A DNA stretch of 64,000 nucleotides from Paenibacillus azoreducens (GCF_021654775.1 NZ_AP025343.1:7010001-7074000), one strand, 5' to 3'; positions 25,145 to 34,547 are shown, numbered from the stretch's first letter. Made by a program: numbers and translations. Notes: a model not told the origin generated them from the letters alone.

Positions 25145-25301
25145 TCTTCCATAGAAAATATATAGCTATATTTATGACTATACCATACGTAAGGCTCTCA
25201 AGGCTTATCTCTTATAATTATACTTGAAAATAATGTCACTTGATTATCTGTACCCAATTAGAACAGTCCTTCTGCATCCTCACGAACTCGTTTGTTATTC
25301 T

Positions 25302-25544
25302 TTATATAGTAAATGGATTCATCTGACTCTCTGGCTTGCTTGCCTCATGCATCACATTGGTCGCGGAAACCAAATGCTCATTATTACGCCATAAAATCTG
25401 TTGAGCAATCAAAATAATCAAATGCTGGTCTTCTTCCAGAGTTATAACATCTTTCTCATTATACTCGATTGATAGGATCGCTGTATCATATAACGCTAGC
25501 TTTTGATAGACGCTTCCCAACGAACCGTGGCTGTGCAAAACCAC
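25302..25544 (-). pseudogene. Doubtful ORF, possible gene fragment
   Basis: An 80-codon frame whose C-terminal 60 residues have plausible protein composition (EEDQHLIILIAQQILWRNNE). The first 15 codons run through repeat A copy 5. There is no ribosome binding site. I treat it as a likely fragment of a lost gene joined to the repeat; function not recognised. Confidence 0.25.
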
Positions 25545-25552
25545 AATCCGCC
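25519..25552. repeat. Dispersed structured repeat A, copy 5
   Basis: CGAACCGTGGCTGTGCAAAA then CCACAATCCGCC. The core GTGG-loop-CCAC is perfect. Unlike the other copies there is no hairpin immediately beside it. Confidence 0.65.
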
Positions 25553-25631
25553 GGAGTGCGATGAGTCAGATGTTCGGTATAAAAAATAGTGAACATTCAG
25601 TGAACATTCTAAGAATTTATGCTTCTGCCTC

Positions 25632-25679
25632 TTGTCAATTTTCACCATACTCCATATTCTATAATTAGAACAATCGTTC
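25632..25679 (+). promoter_or_regulatory. Promoter and operator of the TetR gene
   Basis: TTGTCA at 25632 and TATTCT at 25655 are 17 nt apart. GAACAATCGTTC at 25668-25679 is a near-palindrome just downstream. Its exact reverse complement sits before the glycosyltransferase gene at 26385-26396. Confidence 0.6.
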
Positions 25680-25715
25680 AAAAGAATATCCAAGTCCTTG
25701 AGAAAGGAGTGCACC

Positions 25716-26315
25716 TTGAGTAAACGACGTTACGACAGTGAACAAGCCATGCACGTCATTGCGGATCAAGCAGCCATACTGTTCGCCATGAAAGGCTATG
25801 CCGGTACTTCAATCGATGAGTTAGCACGTGCATCCGGCTACAGCAAAGGACATATTTATTACTACTTCAAGAATAAAGAAAATTTATTCTTGCACTTGGC
25901 CCTGAAAGGAATGGCCGATTGGGCCTACAAATGGGAACGTGCTTCTGCAAACAGCCAGACAGCGACCGAGAAGCTCTATAAGATGGGCGAACATGTCATG
26001 AACAACTACGAGACACCTCTTCTGAAGGCAGGCCAAGAGCTCGCGGCAGATCCCAACACTAAGCCTGAGACCGTACAGCAGCTATACGGGCTTGCCGTCA
26101 CACCTCTGAAAGCCTACACCGATATTTTGCTGCTAGGCATTGCGAACGGAGAGTTTCCGCCTCTGGATGTAGAGCATTATGCGCTCCTCCTTGGCGCCTG
26201 GCTCGGCGGCCTGTGTTCCTTCATTAAAACCCTGCCTCAGGAACAGCTCGCGCATATGTTTCGGGATACGATTACGATCTTTCTGAGAGAAATTCAAAGA
26301 GACCCTCGTACATAA
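25716..26315 (+). CDS. TetR/AcrR-family regulator
   Basis: A 199-residue repressor. The helix-turn-helix reads ADQAAILFAMKGYAGTSIDE then SGYSKGHIYYYFKNKENLF (about residues 13-53), followed by a helical ligand-binding domain. The start is TTG 25716, six nucleotides after AAAGGAG; an earlier TTG at 25698 overlaps that site. Matching operators lie in front of its own gene and of the glycosyltransferase gene that follows 105 nt downstream in the same direction. It therefore probably represses both. Inducer unknown. Confidence 0.85.
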   Translation: MSKRRYDSEQAMHVIADQAAILFAMKGYAGTSIDELARASGYSKGHIYYYFKNKENLFLHLALKGMADWAYKWERASANSQTATEKLYKMGEHVMNNYETPLLKAGQELAADPNTKPETVQQLYGLAVTPLKAYTDILLLGIANGEFPPLDVEHYALLLGAWLGGLCSFIKTLPQEQLAHMFRDTITIFLREIQRDPRT

Positions 26316-26384
26316 TCAAGCCTAGGCCAAGTCACAACCAGCTCTGAATAAAGCGCTTCTCCTCACAGAGCTGTAGGCTAATTA

Positions 26385-26396
26385 GAACGATTGTTC
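26385..26396. promoter_or_regulatory. TetR operator before the glycosyltransferase gene
   Basis: GAACGATTGTTC, the reverse complement of GAACAATCGTTC at 25668-25679, within ATTAGAAC...GTTCAA. It is 25 bp before the start codon. Confidence 0.6.
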
Positions 26397-26420
26397 AATT
26401 TAAGAGTGGGAGATGTTAGC

Positions 26421-27551
26421 ATGCAAATTCTATGGTACATCCTTGGTTCGATCAATGTCATCATGTGGGGATTCGGGCTTCTGCTTGTACAACAGATTAA
26501 AAAGATAACGATTCTGCGGAAATATGATCCGCCAGCCTTGACCGAACCACCTCTAGTATCCGTCATCGTAGCTGCACGAAATGAGCAGAAAGCCATCGAG
26601 CGCTGCGTGGATTCCTTAATGGCTCAATCCTACGGCAAGCTGGAAGTGATCGTCGTCAATGACCGCTCCACCGATGATACGGGAAACTGCCTTGCAAGAC
26701 TGCAATTACGCCACCCTTCCTTACGTATCATCACGATCGGACATTTGCCCGAAGGCTGGCTCGGTAAGAACCATGCGCTATATCAGGGCACGCTTGCCGC
26801 AAAAGGGGAATGGATTCTCTATACCGACGCCGACATTCTGTTCGCACCTCAGACTCTGGAAAAATCCATCGCCTATTCCATCGAACATCAACTGGACCAT
26901 TTGACGCTAATCCCTGCTTTTACCGGATCCCATCTCGTGTCGAAATGGTACTCCACGTTTATTTTCTTAAGCGCTTCTGCATTCGGCATGCTGTGGAAGA
27001 CCAAAGACCCTAAAGCCAAAAATTCCTTAGGCGTCGGCGCCTTCAATTTATTGAAACGTTCCGTCTATGAACAGATCGGCACCCATCAAGCCTTTGCCAT
27101 GCACACGACTGATGACGCCAAGCTCGGGGAGCTCGTGAAGAGGCATGGATTTAAGCAGGAAGTGGTGTATGGAAGGGATCTCGTGGAGGTATGGAACTAC
27201 TATGAGAGTACGACCCAGTTGATCCGCAGCGTGGAGAAGAACGTTTTTACCTTTCCGAATGCCATCGGCGTCACCATTTCTTGCACCTTAACGATGATCT
27301 ATCCATTCTTTGGCCTATTCATCGGTCATACAGGGCCCCGAATCCTGTGCGCCATTGCGGTTCTCTGCATCCTTCTGATGTATGCAATCTACTCGACCTA
27401 TGCGAAGAGCCGATTCTGGTATGGATTATTTCACCCCTACGTCGCTTTCCTGCTCATTCTTGGCGCTCTAAGAGGTGCATCGGTTTCCTCCCGTGGCGGA
27501 ATGACATGGCGCGGTACGGTATATAGCCGTGAAAAGCTCAATCAGAAATAA
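26421..27551 (+). CDS. Family 2 glycosyltransferase, membrane-bound
   Basis: A 376-residue protein. An N-terminal helix (about 2-24) is followed by a GT-A domain: VSVIVAARNEQKAIERCVDSL (nucleotide-sugar binding), VIVVNDRSTDD, and the DXD motif ILYTDADILF (about 137-146). A TTDDAKLGELVKRHG segment is the acceptor-side (ED-like) region. Three or four helices follow at the C-terminus (about 290-360). The layout matches CrtQ/HpnI-like enzymes that glycosylate lipids or carotenoid acids, but no carotenoid genes are nearby. ATG 26421 has GGGAG at 8 nt. Controlled by the adjacent TetR regulator. Confidence 0.83.
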   Translation: MQILWYILGSINVIMWGFGLLLVQQIKKITILRKYDPPALTEPPLVSVIVAARNEQKAIERCVDSLMAQSYGKLEVIVVNDRSTDDTGNCLARLQLRHPSLRIITIGHLPEGWLGKNHALYQGTLAAKGEWILYTDADILFAPQTLEKSIAYSIEHQLDHLTLIPAFTGSHLVSKWYSTFIFLSASAFGMLWKTKDPKAKNSLGVGAFNLLKRSVYEQIGTHQAFAMHTTDDAKLGELVKRHGFKQEVVYGRDLVEVWNYYESTTQLIRSVEKNVFTFPNAIGVTISCTLTMIYPFFGLFIGHTGPRILCAIAVLCILLMYAIYSTYAKSRFWYGLFHPYVAFLLILGALRGASVSSRGGMTWRGTVYSREKLNQK

Positions 27552-27575
27552 CTGCGAAATAAAATACGCATGCAA

Positions 27576-27619
27576 AAATACCCTCAACACATCCACATCT
27601 GATGCACTTGAGGGTATTT
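27576..27619 (+). terminator. Terminator after the glycosyltransferase gene
   Basis: AAATACCCTCAA pairs perfectly with TTGAGGGTATTT around a 20-nt loop. The rest of 27620-27891 shows no gene; short frames there are broken by stops. Confidence 0.75.
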
Positions 27620-27891
27620 CCATGTTATCGGGTTTTGTGAAGTCATCGCCTCAACTCGGGCGTGGTTCATAGGTTCCTTCGGATATGAAGCGACCCCTGT
27701 CCTTCCAATTCAGCGGAACTGCAGTTGGACTTTGCCCACCCTTCTATCGAAGAAGTTTGGGGTCTTGAGTGTGGTGGCTGAGGGGCAATTTGGGGATTTA
27801 TTCGCAAAAGACTCGGATTGAAGAAGAGGCAGTCAGAGCAGCCGGCCCTTCCTAATCGCTCGATAGCCGAGTTATAGGAGAGGCTTTCGCC

Positions 27892-29217
27892 TTATAAAAT
27901 AAGCTGCGCAAGTCCAAATCCGATTGCGACCGCAAGCACGGTTGCGATTAATCCAGGAAGCATGAACGAGTGGTTCAGCACGTATTTGCCGATCCGCGTC
28001 GTTCCTGTACGGTCAAAGTTGATCGCCGCAATGACGGTCGGGTAATTCGGAATAAAGAAGTAGCCGTTCACTGCCGGGAACATGGCAATGAGTGCAGCAG
28101 GCGGCAAACCTAAGGCAATGCCAAGAGGCATGAGCGCACGTATCGTTGCGGCTTGGCTGTACAGTAGAATCGACAGGACGAAGAGCGCAATGGCGAATAG
28201 CCACGGAGCAGCAGTGACGCTGTTTTTAATCCATATACTGATCTGATCCATGTGACCCGCGAAGAACGTGTCACCAAGCCAAGCAATCCCGAAAATGCTA
28301 ATAACAGCCTGCATCCCGGCGAGGAAGACGTTGCTTTTGATTAAGTGAGACGCATTGACCTTACAGAAAAGCAGGATTAGCGCCGCAATCGACAGCATCA
28401 CAAGCTCAATCGCATAGGCCATACTCAGCGGGACAAGCTTGCCGTCTGTTACCCAAGCTGGACGAAGCTGCGGCAGCGAGCCGAGCAATACGACCAGCAA
28501 GACACCGAAGAGGAATAAAACCACAGATCGTTTGGCATAAGGTTTTGCCGCTGCTTCTCGCTGCTCGGCATTGGTATCCAGCGTTTCTTGGACAAGTCCA
28601 TCCTTTACGCGCTGCTGATATTCAAGGTCGTCATTTAAGTCTTTGCCGACCTTGGTCATGACCCAAGCGGTAATCATACAGCTAATAAACGTAGCAGGGA
28701 CGCTGATCATCAGAATGTTTATCAGACTGATTTGATAACCTGCGAGCAGGGAGACGAGCGCTACGGTTGCTGCGGAAATAGGACTTGCAGTAATCGCCTG
28801 TTGAGAAGCGATAACGGATATGGATAAAGGCCGCTCTGGGCGAACACCGGACTGGCGTGACACTTCGGCGATCACAGGGAGTATGGAATAGGATACATGG
28901 CCTGTCCCTGCGCAAAATGTAAATATATACGTCACGATTGGTCCCATGAACGTAATGCGGCTGGGATTTTTGCGAAGAGCTCTTTCCGCTAGGGAGACCA
29001 AATAATCCATCCCGCCTGCAGTTTGAAGAGAGCCGGCAGCAGTAATGACCGCGGCAATCATAAGCATGACATCAATCGGAGGTGCAGTTGGCTGCAGACC
29101 GAATCCGAATGTCAGAACGGTTAGTCCAAGCCCTCCCATGACCCCAAGTCCAATTCCGCCTAGCCTTGCTCCGACGAATATGGCGAGTAATACAATGAGG
29201 AGTTGAATCCAAAACAT
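27892..29217 (-). CDS. Anaerobic C4-dicarboxylate transporter, DcuA/DcuB family
   Basis: A 441-residue membrane carrier with about eleven helices. Characteristic stretches include GGIGLGVMGGLGL near the N-terminus, CAGTGHVSYSILPVIAEVSRQSGVRPERPLS (about 110-140) and ASQQAITASPISAATVALVSLL (about 143-164), plus the C-terminal FFIPNYPTVIAAINFDRTGTTRIGKY. Dcu proteins exchange fumarate, aspartate or malate for succinate at the inner membrane during oxygen limitation. I used ATG 29217; a TTG lies 3 nt upstream and the ribosome binding site is weak. A CRP/FNR-like palindrome sits upstream at 29294-29309. Confidence 0.88.
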   Translation of the reverse strand: MFWIQLLIVLLAIFVGARLGGIGLGVMGGLGLTVLTFGFGLQPTAPPIDVMLMIAAVITAAGSLQTAGGMDYLVSLAERALRKNPSRITFMGPIVTYIFTFCAGTGHVSYSILPVIAEVSRQSGVRPERPLSISVIASQQAITASPISAATVALVSLLAGYQISLINILMISVPATFISCMITAWVMTKVGKDLNDDLEYQQRVKDGLVQETLDTNAEQREAAAKPYAKRSVVLFLFGVLLVVLLGSLPQLRPAWVTDGKLVPLSMAYAIELVMLSIAALILLFCKVNASHLIKSNVFLAGMQAVISIFGIAWLGDTFFAGHMDQISIWIKNSVTAAPWLFAIALFVLSILLYSQAATIRALMPLGIALGLPPAALIAMFPAVNGYFFIPNYPTVIAAINFDRTGTTRIGKYVLNHSFMLPGLIATVLAVAIGFGLAQLIL

Positions 29218-29293
29218 CAATCTTTCACATCGCTTTCAGCTAATTCTAAGGTGCAATTTTTCACAATATGAATTGTATCATTATACGACATTG

Positions 29294-29309
29294 TGTCACA
29301 CCTGTCACA
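29294..29309. promoter_or_regulatory. CRP/FNR-like site upstream of the dicarboxylate transporter gene
   Basis: TGTCACACCTGTCACA matches TGTGA-N6-TCACA with one mismatch. A TATAAT lies at 29285-29280 on the minus strand. The distance is not canonical for activation from that -10, so the assignment is tentative. Between 29310 and 29790 I see no gene. Confidence 0.4.
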
Positions 29310-29792
29310 TTGCTATTCAGAGAGTCGGTATATTCTTTACTATGGTTCATAGAATGTAACAAGAGTTATAGATTCTAACCATGGTGAGGAGGATGTACTT
29401 GATTATCAAATATGGTACATACCCCAGATACCACTAGCACACTTAATAACATTTAGCGGTATTCCTAAATGAATTTATATCCAACATTAACGCCAGTAGA
29501 AACATGCTAATCAGATGCAACCTTTCTCAAGACCGAAGTTGTATTGGCTGTAACCATCAATCAAATTAATAGGACCCAAGCCTGCTCTACGCTTGAGTCC
29601 CCGCCAAAATGCTTCAAGAATAATAATTTCTCATGAAAAACACATAGCACTTCACATACATGAAATAAGTAAACAATTGCTATTTTTCCATTGCTGTTGT
29701 AAACAAATTATCTACAATATAGTCAATAAATTGACCATAAAATATCTGATGTCTAAAAATGGCCTACAATTTTGCTCTTAATAAGACAAAAA

Positions 29793-29809
29793 CCCGCTCC
29801 AGGAGCGGG
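29793..29809 (-). terminator. ssrA terminator
   Basis: CCCGCTC-CAG-GAGCGGG, followed on the minus strand by TTTTTG. Confidence 0.85.
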
Positions 29810-29818
29810 CTCTTAGAA

Positions 29819-30182
29819 TGGAGGCGAGGGGAGTCGAACCCCTGTCCGAAGACAACGCCACATAAGCTTCTACGGGTGTAGTGACAGTTTTGATGTCACC
29901 CAGTCAGGCTCCCCGTCACCGGATCCCAAAAGGGTCAGCCTGTTTGTCTTCTTCAGCTAGCCGCAGGCGGAGACTAGACAGCGTATCCCACTAAGAGTGA
30001 GCCCTCATCCCGGCACATGGGCGATGCAGAGCGAGAGCACGTCTGCAGGTTATTAAGCTGCGAGAGCGTAGTTGTTTTGTTGTTTGCCAGTTATTATTGG
30101 CGTTAGCGTTGATGAAGCGGACGCGTCCCCACTACCCGCTACTCATGCTCGAACTGTCCCCGTCGAATCCAAGAACGCCCCC
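29819..30182 (-). ncRNA. ssrA: Transfer-messenger RNA (tmRNA)
   Basis: A 364-nt RNA that rescues stalled ribosomes. The 5' end GGGGGCG pairs with the 3' CGCCTCC before the encoded CCA; the conserved 5' GATTCGACGGGGAC and the T-arm GGGTTCGACTCCC are present. The tag-coding part at 30088-30053 reads GGC-AAA-CAA...GCT-CTC-GCA-GCT-TAA, giving AGKQQNNYALAA with the tRNA-borne Ala first, a typical ALAA degradation tail. TATAAT lies 7 nt before the 5' end (30190-30185). Its partner SmpB is encoded next door. Its 3' 74 bp are duplicated at 22602-22675. Confidence 0.96.
29828..29901 (-). repeat. Right copy of the 74-bp ssrA-derived direct repeat
   Basis: This stretch of ssrA is identical to 22602-22675 and in the same orientation. 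It is the candidate att core bounding the ~7.2 kb segment between them. Confidence 0.85.
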
Positions 30183-30420
30183 TTATTATAAAGGGCTTCT
30201 TCGGATTAGATGAGCTGCTCAGCAGCATAAGAAGCAATCTATTCCGCATCCTTTCCCTCCATAAGAAAGGACGACCAGAAGCAAATTCATGTTCCATGTA
30301 AAAGATCGCGTTATGCAGCATCTCTTACATCATTTATTATATCACACCATCCGGCCAAAATAACACAGACGATGCAAGGAAACACAGGTGAAACTTGCTA
30401 AGTTTTCGTTTAACAGGACA

Positions 30421-30903
30421 TTACCGCGCAATTTTCTGCTTTTCGCGCAGCGCACGCTGAATATCGCGTTGTGCATCGCGTTTTGCCGCCGATTCGCGTT
30501 TGTCGTACTGCTTTTTACCGCGGCCGAGACCGAGCAGCAGCTTGGCGTAGCCATTGCGGATATAAATTTTAAGCGGAACGATCGTATAACCTTCCTGGTT
30601 CGTTTGACCCAGCAGCTTATGAATCTGTTCCTTATGCAGCAGCAGCTTGCGCGCTCGCGTCGGGTCGGTTGGGTTGTACCGGTTGCCTTGTTCGAACGGG
30701 CTGATGTGCATGTTGTGAATATGAATTTCCCCATTGCGGATTGTCGCAAAAGCGTCGCCGATATTGGCTTTCCCGTTACGGATCGATTTGATCTCGGTCC
30801 CGGTCAACACAATGCCCGCTTCGTACGTATCCTCGATGAAATAATCATGGGAAGCTTTCTTGTTCTGGGCCAGTACCTTCCCGTCACTCTTCTTACCACC
30901 CAT
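30421..30903 (-). CDS. smpB: SsrA-binding protein SmpB
   Basis: A 160-residue RNA-binding protein that delivers tmRNA to stalled ribosomes. The core is recognised by [29 protein letters not shown], then [15 protein letters not shown] and [27 protein letters not shown]. The C-terminal basic tail ([19 protein letters not shown]) is the part that enters the decoding centre. ATG 30903 follows GAGGAGTGAAAGAC; a GTG nine nucleotides earlier lies inside that site. It sits between rnr and ssrA, the usual arrangement. Confidence 0.96.
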   Translation of the reverse strand: MGGKKSDGKVLAQNKKASHDYFIEDTYEAGIVLTGTEIKSIRNGKANIGDAFATIRNGEIHIHNMHISPFEQGNRYNPTDPTRARKLLLHKEQIHKLLGQTNQEGYTIVPLKIYIRNGYAKLLLGLGRGKKQYDKRESAAKRDAQRDIQRALREKQKIAR

Positions 30904-31281
30904 GTCTTTCACTCCTCACCCATTACAAAATATCCAAACTTCCGGCGCAAACCACATCCATCAAAGATGCACCGTACCAGAAGTCCATTGTATCAACTGC
31001 TCCGGGCAAAATCAAGGCAAAACAAGGCTTGAGACAATTCTCGAGAAGCAGCCGCATCTCAAAACAAGGTCATAATCAAAAATTGATTTTGCCACTTATA
31101 CAAAATACATCGATACGATAATGAAACGAAAGTATTCACATTTATCCTCATCTAAATCCGGATCACACCATTGAAAGTTACTTATAAAACACCTTTGGTG
31201 GCCATTTTAGGCGAGCATAGCATCTTTCATTCGTCTAAATCCCCGTTTTGCCGCTTTATTCTGGCGATGCCCTTTCAAAAA

Positions 31282-31464
31282 GATGCAAAAGTGCAATTTT
31301 TGTAGCTAACTTTCATTCCTAACGATAAATTCGTGCAAAAGTGCATCTATTTCCTCGATTAAATGCCAAATATTCATAAACCACGTAAAAAGGATGCATT
31401 TTTGCAGGTTTTCTCTAAAATAGAGGTCTCCTCACATGAAAAAGCCTGCACTTTCGCATCTTTT
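31282..31464. repeat. Intergenic repeat cluster: two direct then two inverted TGCAAAAGTGCA-like units
   Basis: Units: 31282 (GATGCAAAAGTGCAATT), 31332 (CGTGCAAAAGTGCATCT), inverted at 31391 (GGATGCATTTTTGCAGG) and inverted at 31443 (CCTGCACTTTCGCATC). It lies in the 950-bp gap between rnr and smpB, where no gene is seen. Confidence 0.6.
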
Positions 31465-31508
31465 GGCGACTAAATGATAGTACTTAGGTAATTTGATCAT
31501 ACATCCGG

Positions 31509-31640
31509 TGATTTAATCGCCCCTGAAGAGTTCTACTCGTAACAAAAAGTAATATTATCACATACCTGAAGTGCTTTAATCACAAAGTCAGGGTCATTAA
31601 TCACCCAACTTGAAAAGTTTAATCATTAGCACTTGAGGCG
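31509..31640. repeat. Intergenic stretch with repeated TTTAATC / CCTGAAGTG motifs
   Basis: GTGATTTAATCGCCCCTGAAG, CCTGAAGTGCTTTAATCAC and TTTAATCATTAGCACTTGAGG share elements in mixed orientation. The third group is largely the complement of the second. Significance is uncertain. Confidence 0.35.
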
Positions 31641-31730
31641 CTCAGCTTAGTTCACTGCGCACCTAGACGTTTTTGCACCAGAATTGCTAAAGCATATACG
31701 ATCCGCCATCGTGCAGCTTCGGTACGCGCG

Positions 31731-31813
31731 TTGGGAACTAGGGACGGTACCAACCAAACTTGTATGGCTGTCCAATCGACTCAATCAATCCAATTCACCG
31801 TCTAGTTCCTAAC
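31731..31813. repeat. Inverted repeat downstream of rnr
   Basis: The arms TTGGGAACTAGGGACGGT (31731-31748) and ACCGTCTAGTTCCTAA (31798-31813) pair with few mismatches around a ~50-nt loop. It may act as a transcript end for rnr, but lacks a T-run. Confidence 0.5.
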
Positions 31814-31853
31814 ACAACAATCGCGTACCATGATCAAAACACGAAACAAGGCT

Positions 31854-34547
31854 TTACTTTTTCTTCTTCCGCACAAAAGCCGCTGTGGCGTTTTTGGATG
31901 CGCCTTTTTTCTTCTTGCGTTTGCGGAAGCCGCCCTCGCCATTGCCATTGCCTGCTTCCTGCTCACCGCCGCGGCGTTTCCGCCGCCCTGTCTCCTCCGG
32001 AGCAGAAGCCCCGCCTTCGCCGATGAAAATGCCGCTGCCGGACGTTTTTTTCCTACGTCCGCCGCTGGCATTTTCACCCGACTCCGGCGAGGTGTAGCCG
32101 CCCTTTCCGGAGCCGAAGCTGAACGACATCGGCCGATTGGCCTCGACGTTCGTCTCCAGCGGCTCCGCGCCACGGCCGCCGCCAGCGCCACGCTTGCCGC
32201 GTTTGCCACCCGCGCCCGCGGCTCCCGCGGCTGCACCGCCGCCGGCAGCCTCACCGGCGGACGCTGCGGCCCGCTCGCGCTTGCCCGGCCGCCCGGCCTT
32301 GCCGCTGGCGCCATTGCCGCCTTTGCCGCGCCCGCCGCCGCGCGCAAAACCGTTGCCGCGTTCACCGCCGCGGCCGCCAAACCCGCCGCCGCGATTCCGT
32401 TCGCGGCGCGGCTTCATATCCACCATCTCAAAATCGATGGTGTGATCATCCATGTTCACGCGTGCCACACGGATTTTCACCTCATCGCCGATGCGGAATA
32501 TCTTCGATGTCCGCTCGCCGATCAAAGACATGGATGCTTCATCGAAGTGGTAATAATCATCGGTCAGCCCGGCCAGACGGATCAAGCCCTCAACCGTGTT
32601 CGGCAGCTCGATGAACATGCCGAATCCGGTCACGCTGCTGATGATGCCGTCGAACTCCTCGCCGACCTTGTCCAACATATATTCCGCCTTTTTCAGCTGA
32701 TCCGTATCTCGTTCCGCTTCTACCGCCACGCGCTCGCGCTCGGAGGAATGCTGGGCGATATCCGGCATCCGGGAAGCCAAATATTCCTGCCGGTTCTCGG
32801 GCAGAACATTATTGCTTTCAATCACTTCCCGGATCACGCGGTGAATGGCCAGATCGGGGTAACGGCGGATCGGCGACGTGAAATGCGTATAGTACTCGGC
32901 CGCCAGACCAAAATGTCCCGACATTTCGGCATCGTATTTCGCCTGCTTCATCGAACGCAGCATCATCGTGCTGATCACGGTCTGCTCTTTGGTATCCTTA
33001 ATTTCCTCCAAAAGCGTCTGCAGCGCCCGCGGATGAACGGAGTTGCCTCTTCCCTTCACGTGATAGCCGAGATTTTCGGCAAAAGCAAGGAAGTTCTGCA
33101 TTTTCTCCGGATCGGGATTTTCGTGTACCCGGTAAATAAACGGCACCTTCAGCCAGTGGAAATGTTCCGCCACCGTTTCGTTGGCTGCCAGCATGAATTC
33201 CTCGATAATCTGCTCGGCAATCGAACGTTCCCGTTTGATGATGTCGACCGGTTTGCCGTTTTCGTCCACGATGACCTTGGACTCGACAAAGTCGAAATCC
33301 ACAGCGCCCCGATTCATCCGCTTGGAACGAAGTCTAAGCGCCAGCTCCTTCATGAGATGGAAATCTTCCACCAAATCCTTGTAGCGTTCCATCAGCTCCG
33401 GATCTTCATCCTCGAGGATTTTGCGCACATTATTATAGGTCATCCGCTCTTTGGTCTTGATTACGCTGGTGAAGACGTCATGTTTAACGACCTTCATATG
33501 TTCGTCGAATTCCATTTCGCAGGACAGCGTCAAACGGTCCACCTTTGGATTCAAGCTGCAAATCCCGTTCGACAGGCGATGCGGCAGCATTGGAATTACC
33601 CGGTCCACCAAATAAACGCTGCAGCCCCTGTTATAAGCTTCTTTATCAAGCTCGGACTTCTCCCGCACATAATAGCCTACATCGGCAATATGGACGCCGA
33701 GACGGTAGTGGCCGTTTTCCAAACGCTCCACGTTAACGGCATCATCAAGGTCTTTTGCATCTTCGCCGTCAATAGTAACGATTTTTTTGCCGCGTAAATC
33801 CCGCCGGCCCTGCTTCACGATTTCCTCTTCCGTAATCGAGTCCGGGGCTTGTTCCGCTTCAGCCATCACCTCATCCGGGAATCCTTCCGGAAGTTGGTGC
33901 TTACGGATAATGGACAGGATATCCACACCCGGATCATCCTTATGCCCGAGCACTTCAATTACTTTGCCTTCAGCCGCCGCGCGGCCTTCCGGATAACTCA
34001 CGATGTCTACGACGACCTTGTCGCCGTCCACCGCGCCGCCAATCGATTCCTTGGGAATAAAAATATCGCGGACAATCCGTTTATCATCCGGCAGTACAAA
34101 ACCATATGCCTCATGGCCCTGAAACACGCCCACGACCTGGTTAACCGCGCGGGTTATGATCTTCACGACCTCGCCTTCGAGTTTGCCCCCGGCAGGGCCG
34201 CGGGTCGTTATGCGTATCAGCACTGTATCGCCGTTCATTGCGCTCATCAAGTCATTCGCCCCGATATATACATCAGGGTGTTCTTTATCTTCAGGAAGCA
34301 GGAATGCGAAACCTTTCGTATGCACCTGCAGCCGCCCGCGCAGCAAATCGAGACGCTCGGGAAGACCGTACCGGTCTGAACGCGTCATCATGATTTTCCC
34401 TTCCTGCTCCAGCTTGTTGAGCAGCTTTAGGAACTCCTTGAACTCCACGCTGTCCGCAATAGCAAAATGTTTCTCAAGTTCTTGATAAGTCATCGGTTTA
34501 TAGTCCGGTTCCTGCATTAAATCCAATATGATTTGTTCCGTTATCAT
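31854..34547 (-). CDS. rnr: Ribonuclease R with long Gly/Arg/Ala-rich tail
   Basis: An 897-residue 3'-5' exoribonuclease. An N-terminal winged helix (1-70) is followed by two cold-shock domains (about 75-225). The RNB catalytic domain (about 250-590) carries the acidic motif [17 protein letters not shown] that binds Mg, with [16 protein letters not shown] signature [17 protein letters not shown] later. The S1 domain (about 640-715) begins [21 protein letters not shown]. The remaining ~180 residues are low complexity ([31 protein letters not shown]), longer than the short basic tail I recall for Bacillus. It degrades structured RNA and works with tmRNA/SmpB, encoded next door. GAGGAGATAATC precedes ATG. 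Confidence 0.95.
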   Translation of the reverse strand: MITEQIILDLMQEPDYKPMTYQELEKHFAIADSVEFKEFLKLLNKLEQEGKIMMTRSDRYGLPERLDLLRGRLQVHTKGFAFLLPEDKEHPDVYIGANDLMSAMNGDTVLIRITTRGPAGGKLEGEVVKIITRAVNQVVGVFQGHEAYGFVLPDDKRIVRDIFIPKESIGGAVDGDKVVVDIVSYPEGRAAAEGKVIEVLGHKDDPGVDILSIIRKHQLPEGFPDEVMAEAEQAPDSITEEEIVKQGRRDLRGKKIVTIDGEDAKDLDDAVNVERLENGHYRLGVHIADVGYYVREKSELDKEAYNRGCSVYLVDRVIPMLPHRLSNGICSLNPKVDRLTLSCEMEFDEHMKVVKHDVFTSVIKTKERMTYNNVRKILEDEDPELMERYKDLVEDFHLMKELALRLRSKRMNRGAVDFDFVESKVIVDENGKPVDIIKRERSIAEQIIEEFMLAANETVAEHFHWLKVPFIYRVHENPDPEKMQNFLAFAENLGYHVKGRGNSVHPRALQTLLEEIKDTKEQTVISTMMLRSMKQAKYDAEMSGHFGLAAEYYTHFTSPIRRYPDLAIHRVIREVIESNNVLPENRQEYLASRMPDIAQHSSERERVAVEAERDTDQLKKAEYMLDKVGEEFDGIISSVTGFGMFIELPNTVEGLIRLAGLTDDYYHFDEASMSLIGERTSKIFRIGDEVKIRVARVNMDDHTIDFEMVDMKPRRERNRGGGFGGRGGERGNGFARGGGRGKGGNGASGKAGRPGKRERAAASAGEAAGGGAAAGAAGAGGKRGKRGAGGGRGAEPLETNVEANRPMSFSFGSGKGGYTSPESGENASGGRRKKTSGSGIFIGEGGASAPEETGRRKRRGGEQEAGNGNGEGGFRKRKKKKGASKNATAAFVRKKKK

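Noticed and set aside
29380..29440. 12-14 codon frame after GAGGAGG
   Set aside because: A good ribosome binding site but the peptide is too short to support and lies in a region with no other coding signal.
31282..31640. CRISPR array
   Set aside because: Repeats are few, imperfect, in both orientations and irregularly spaced; no cas genes are near.
31830..33797. 655-codon open frame opposite rnr
   Set aside because: It comes from the GC-rich, low-complexity 3' end of rnr; composition (Ala/Arg/His runs) and lack of motifs mark it as a shadow.
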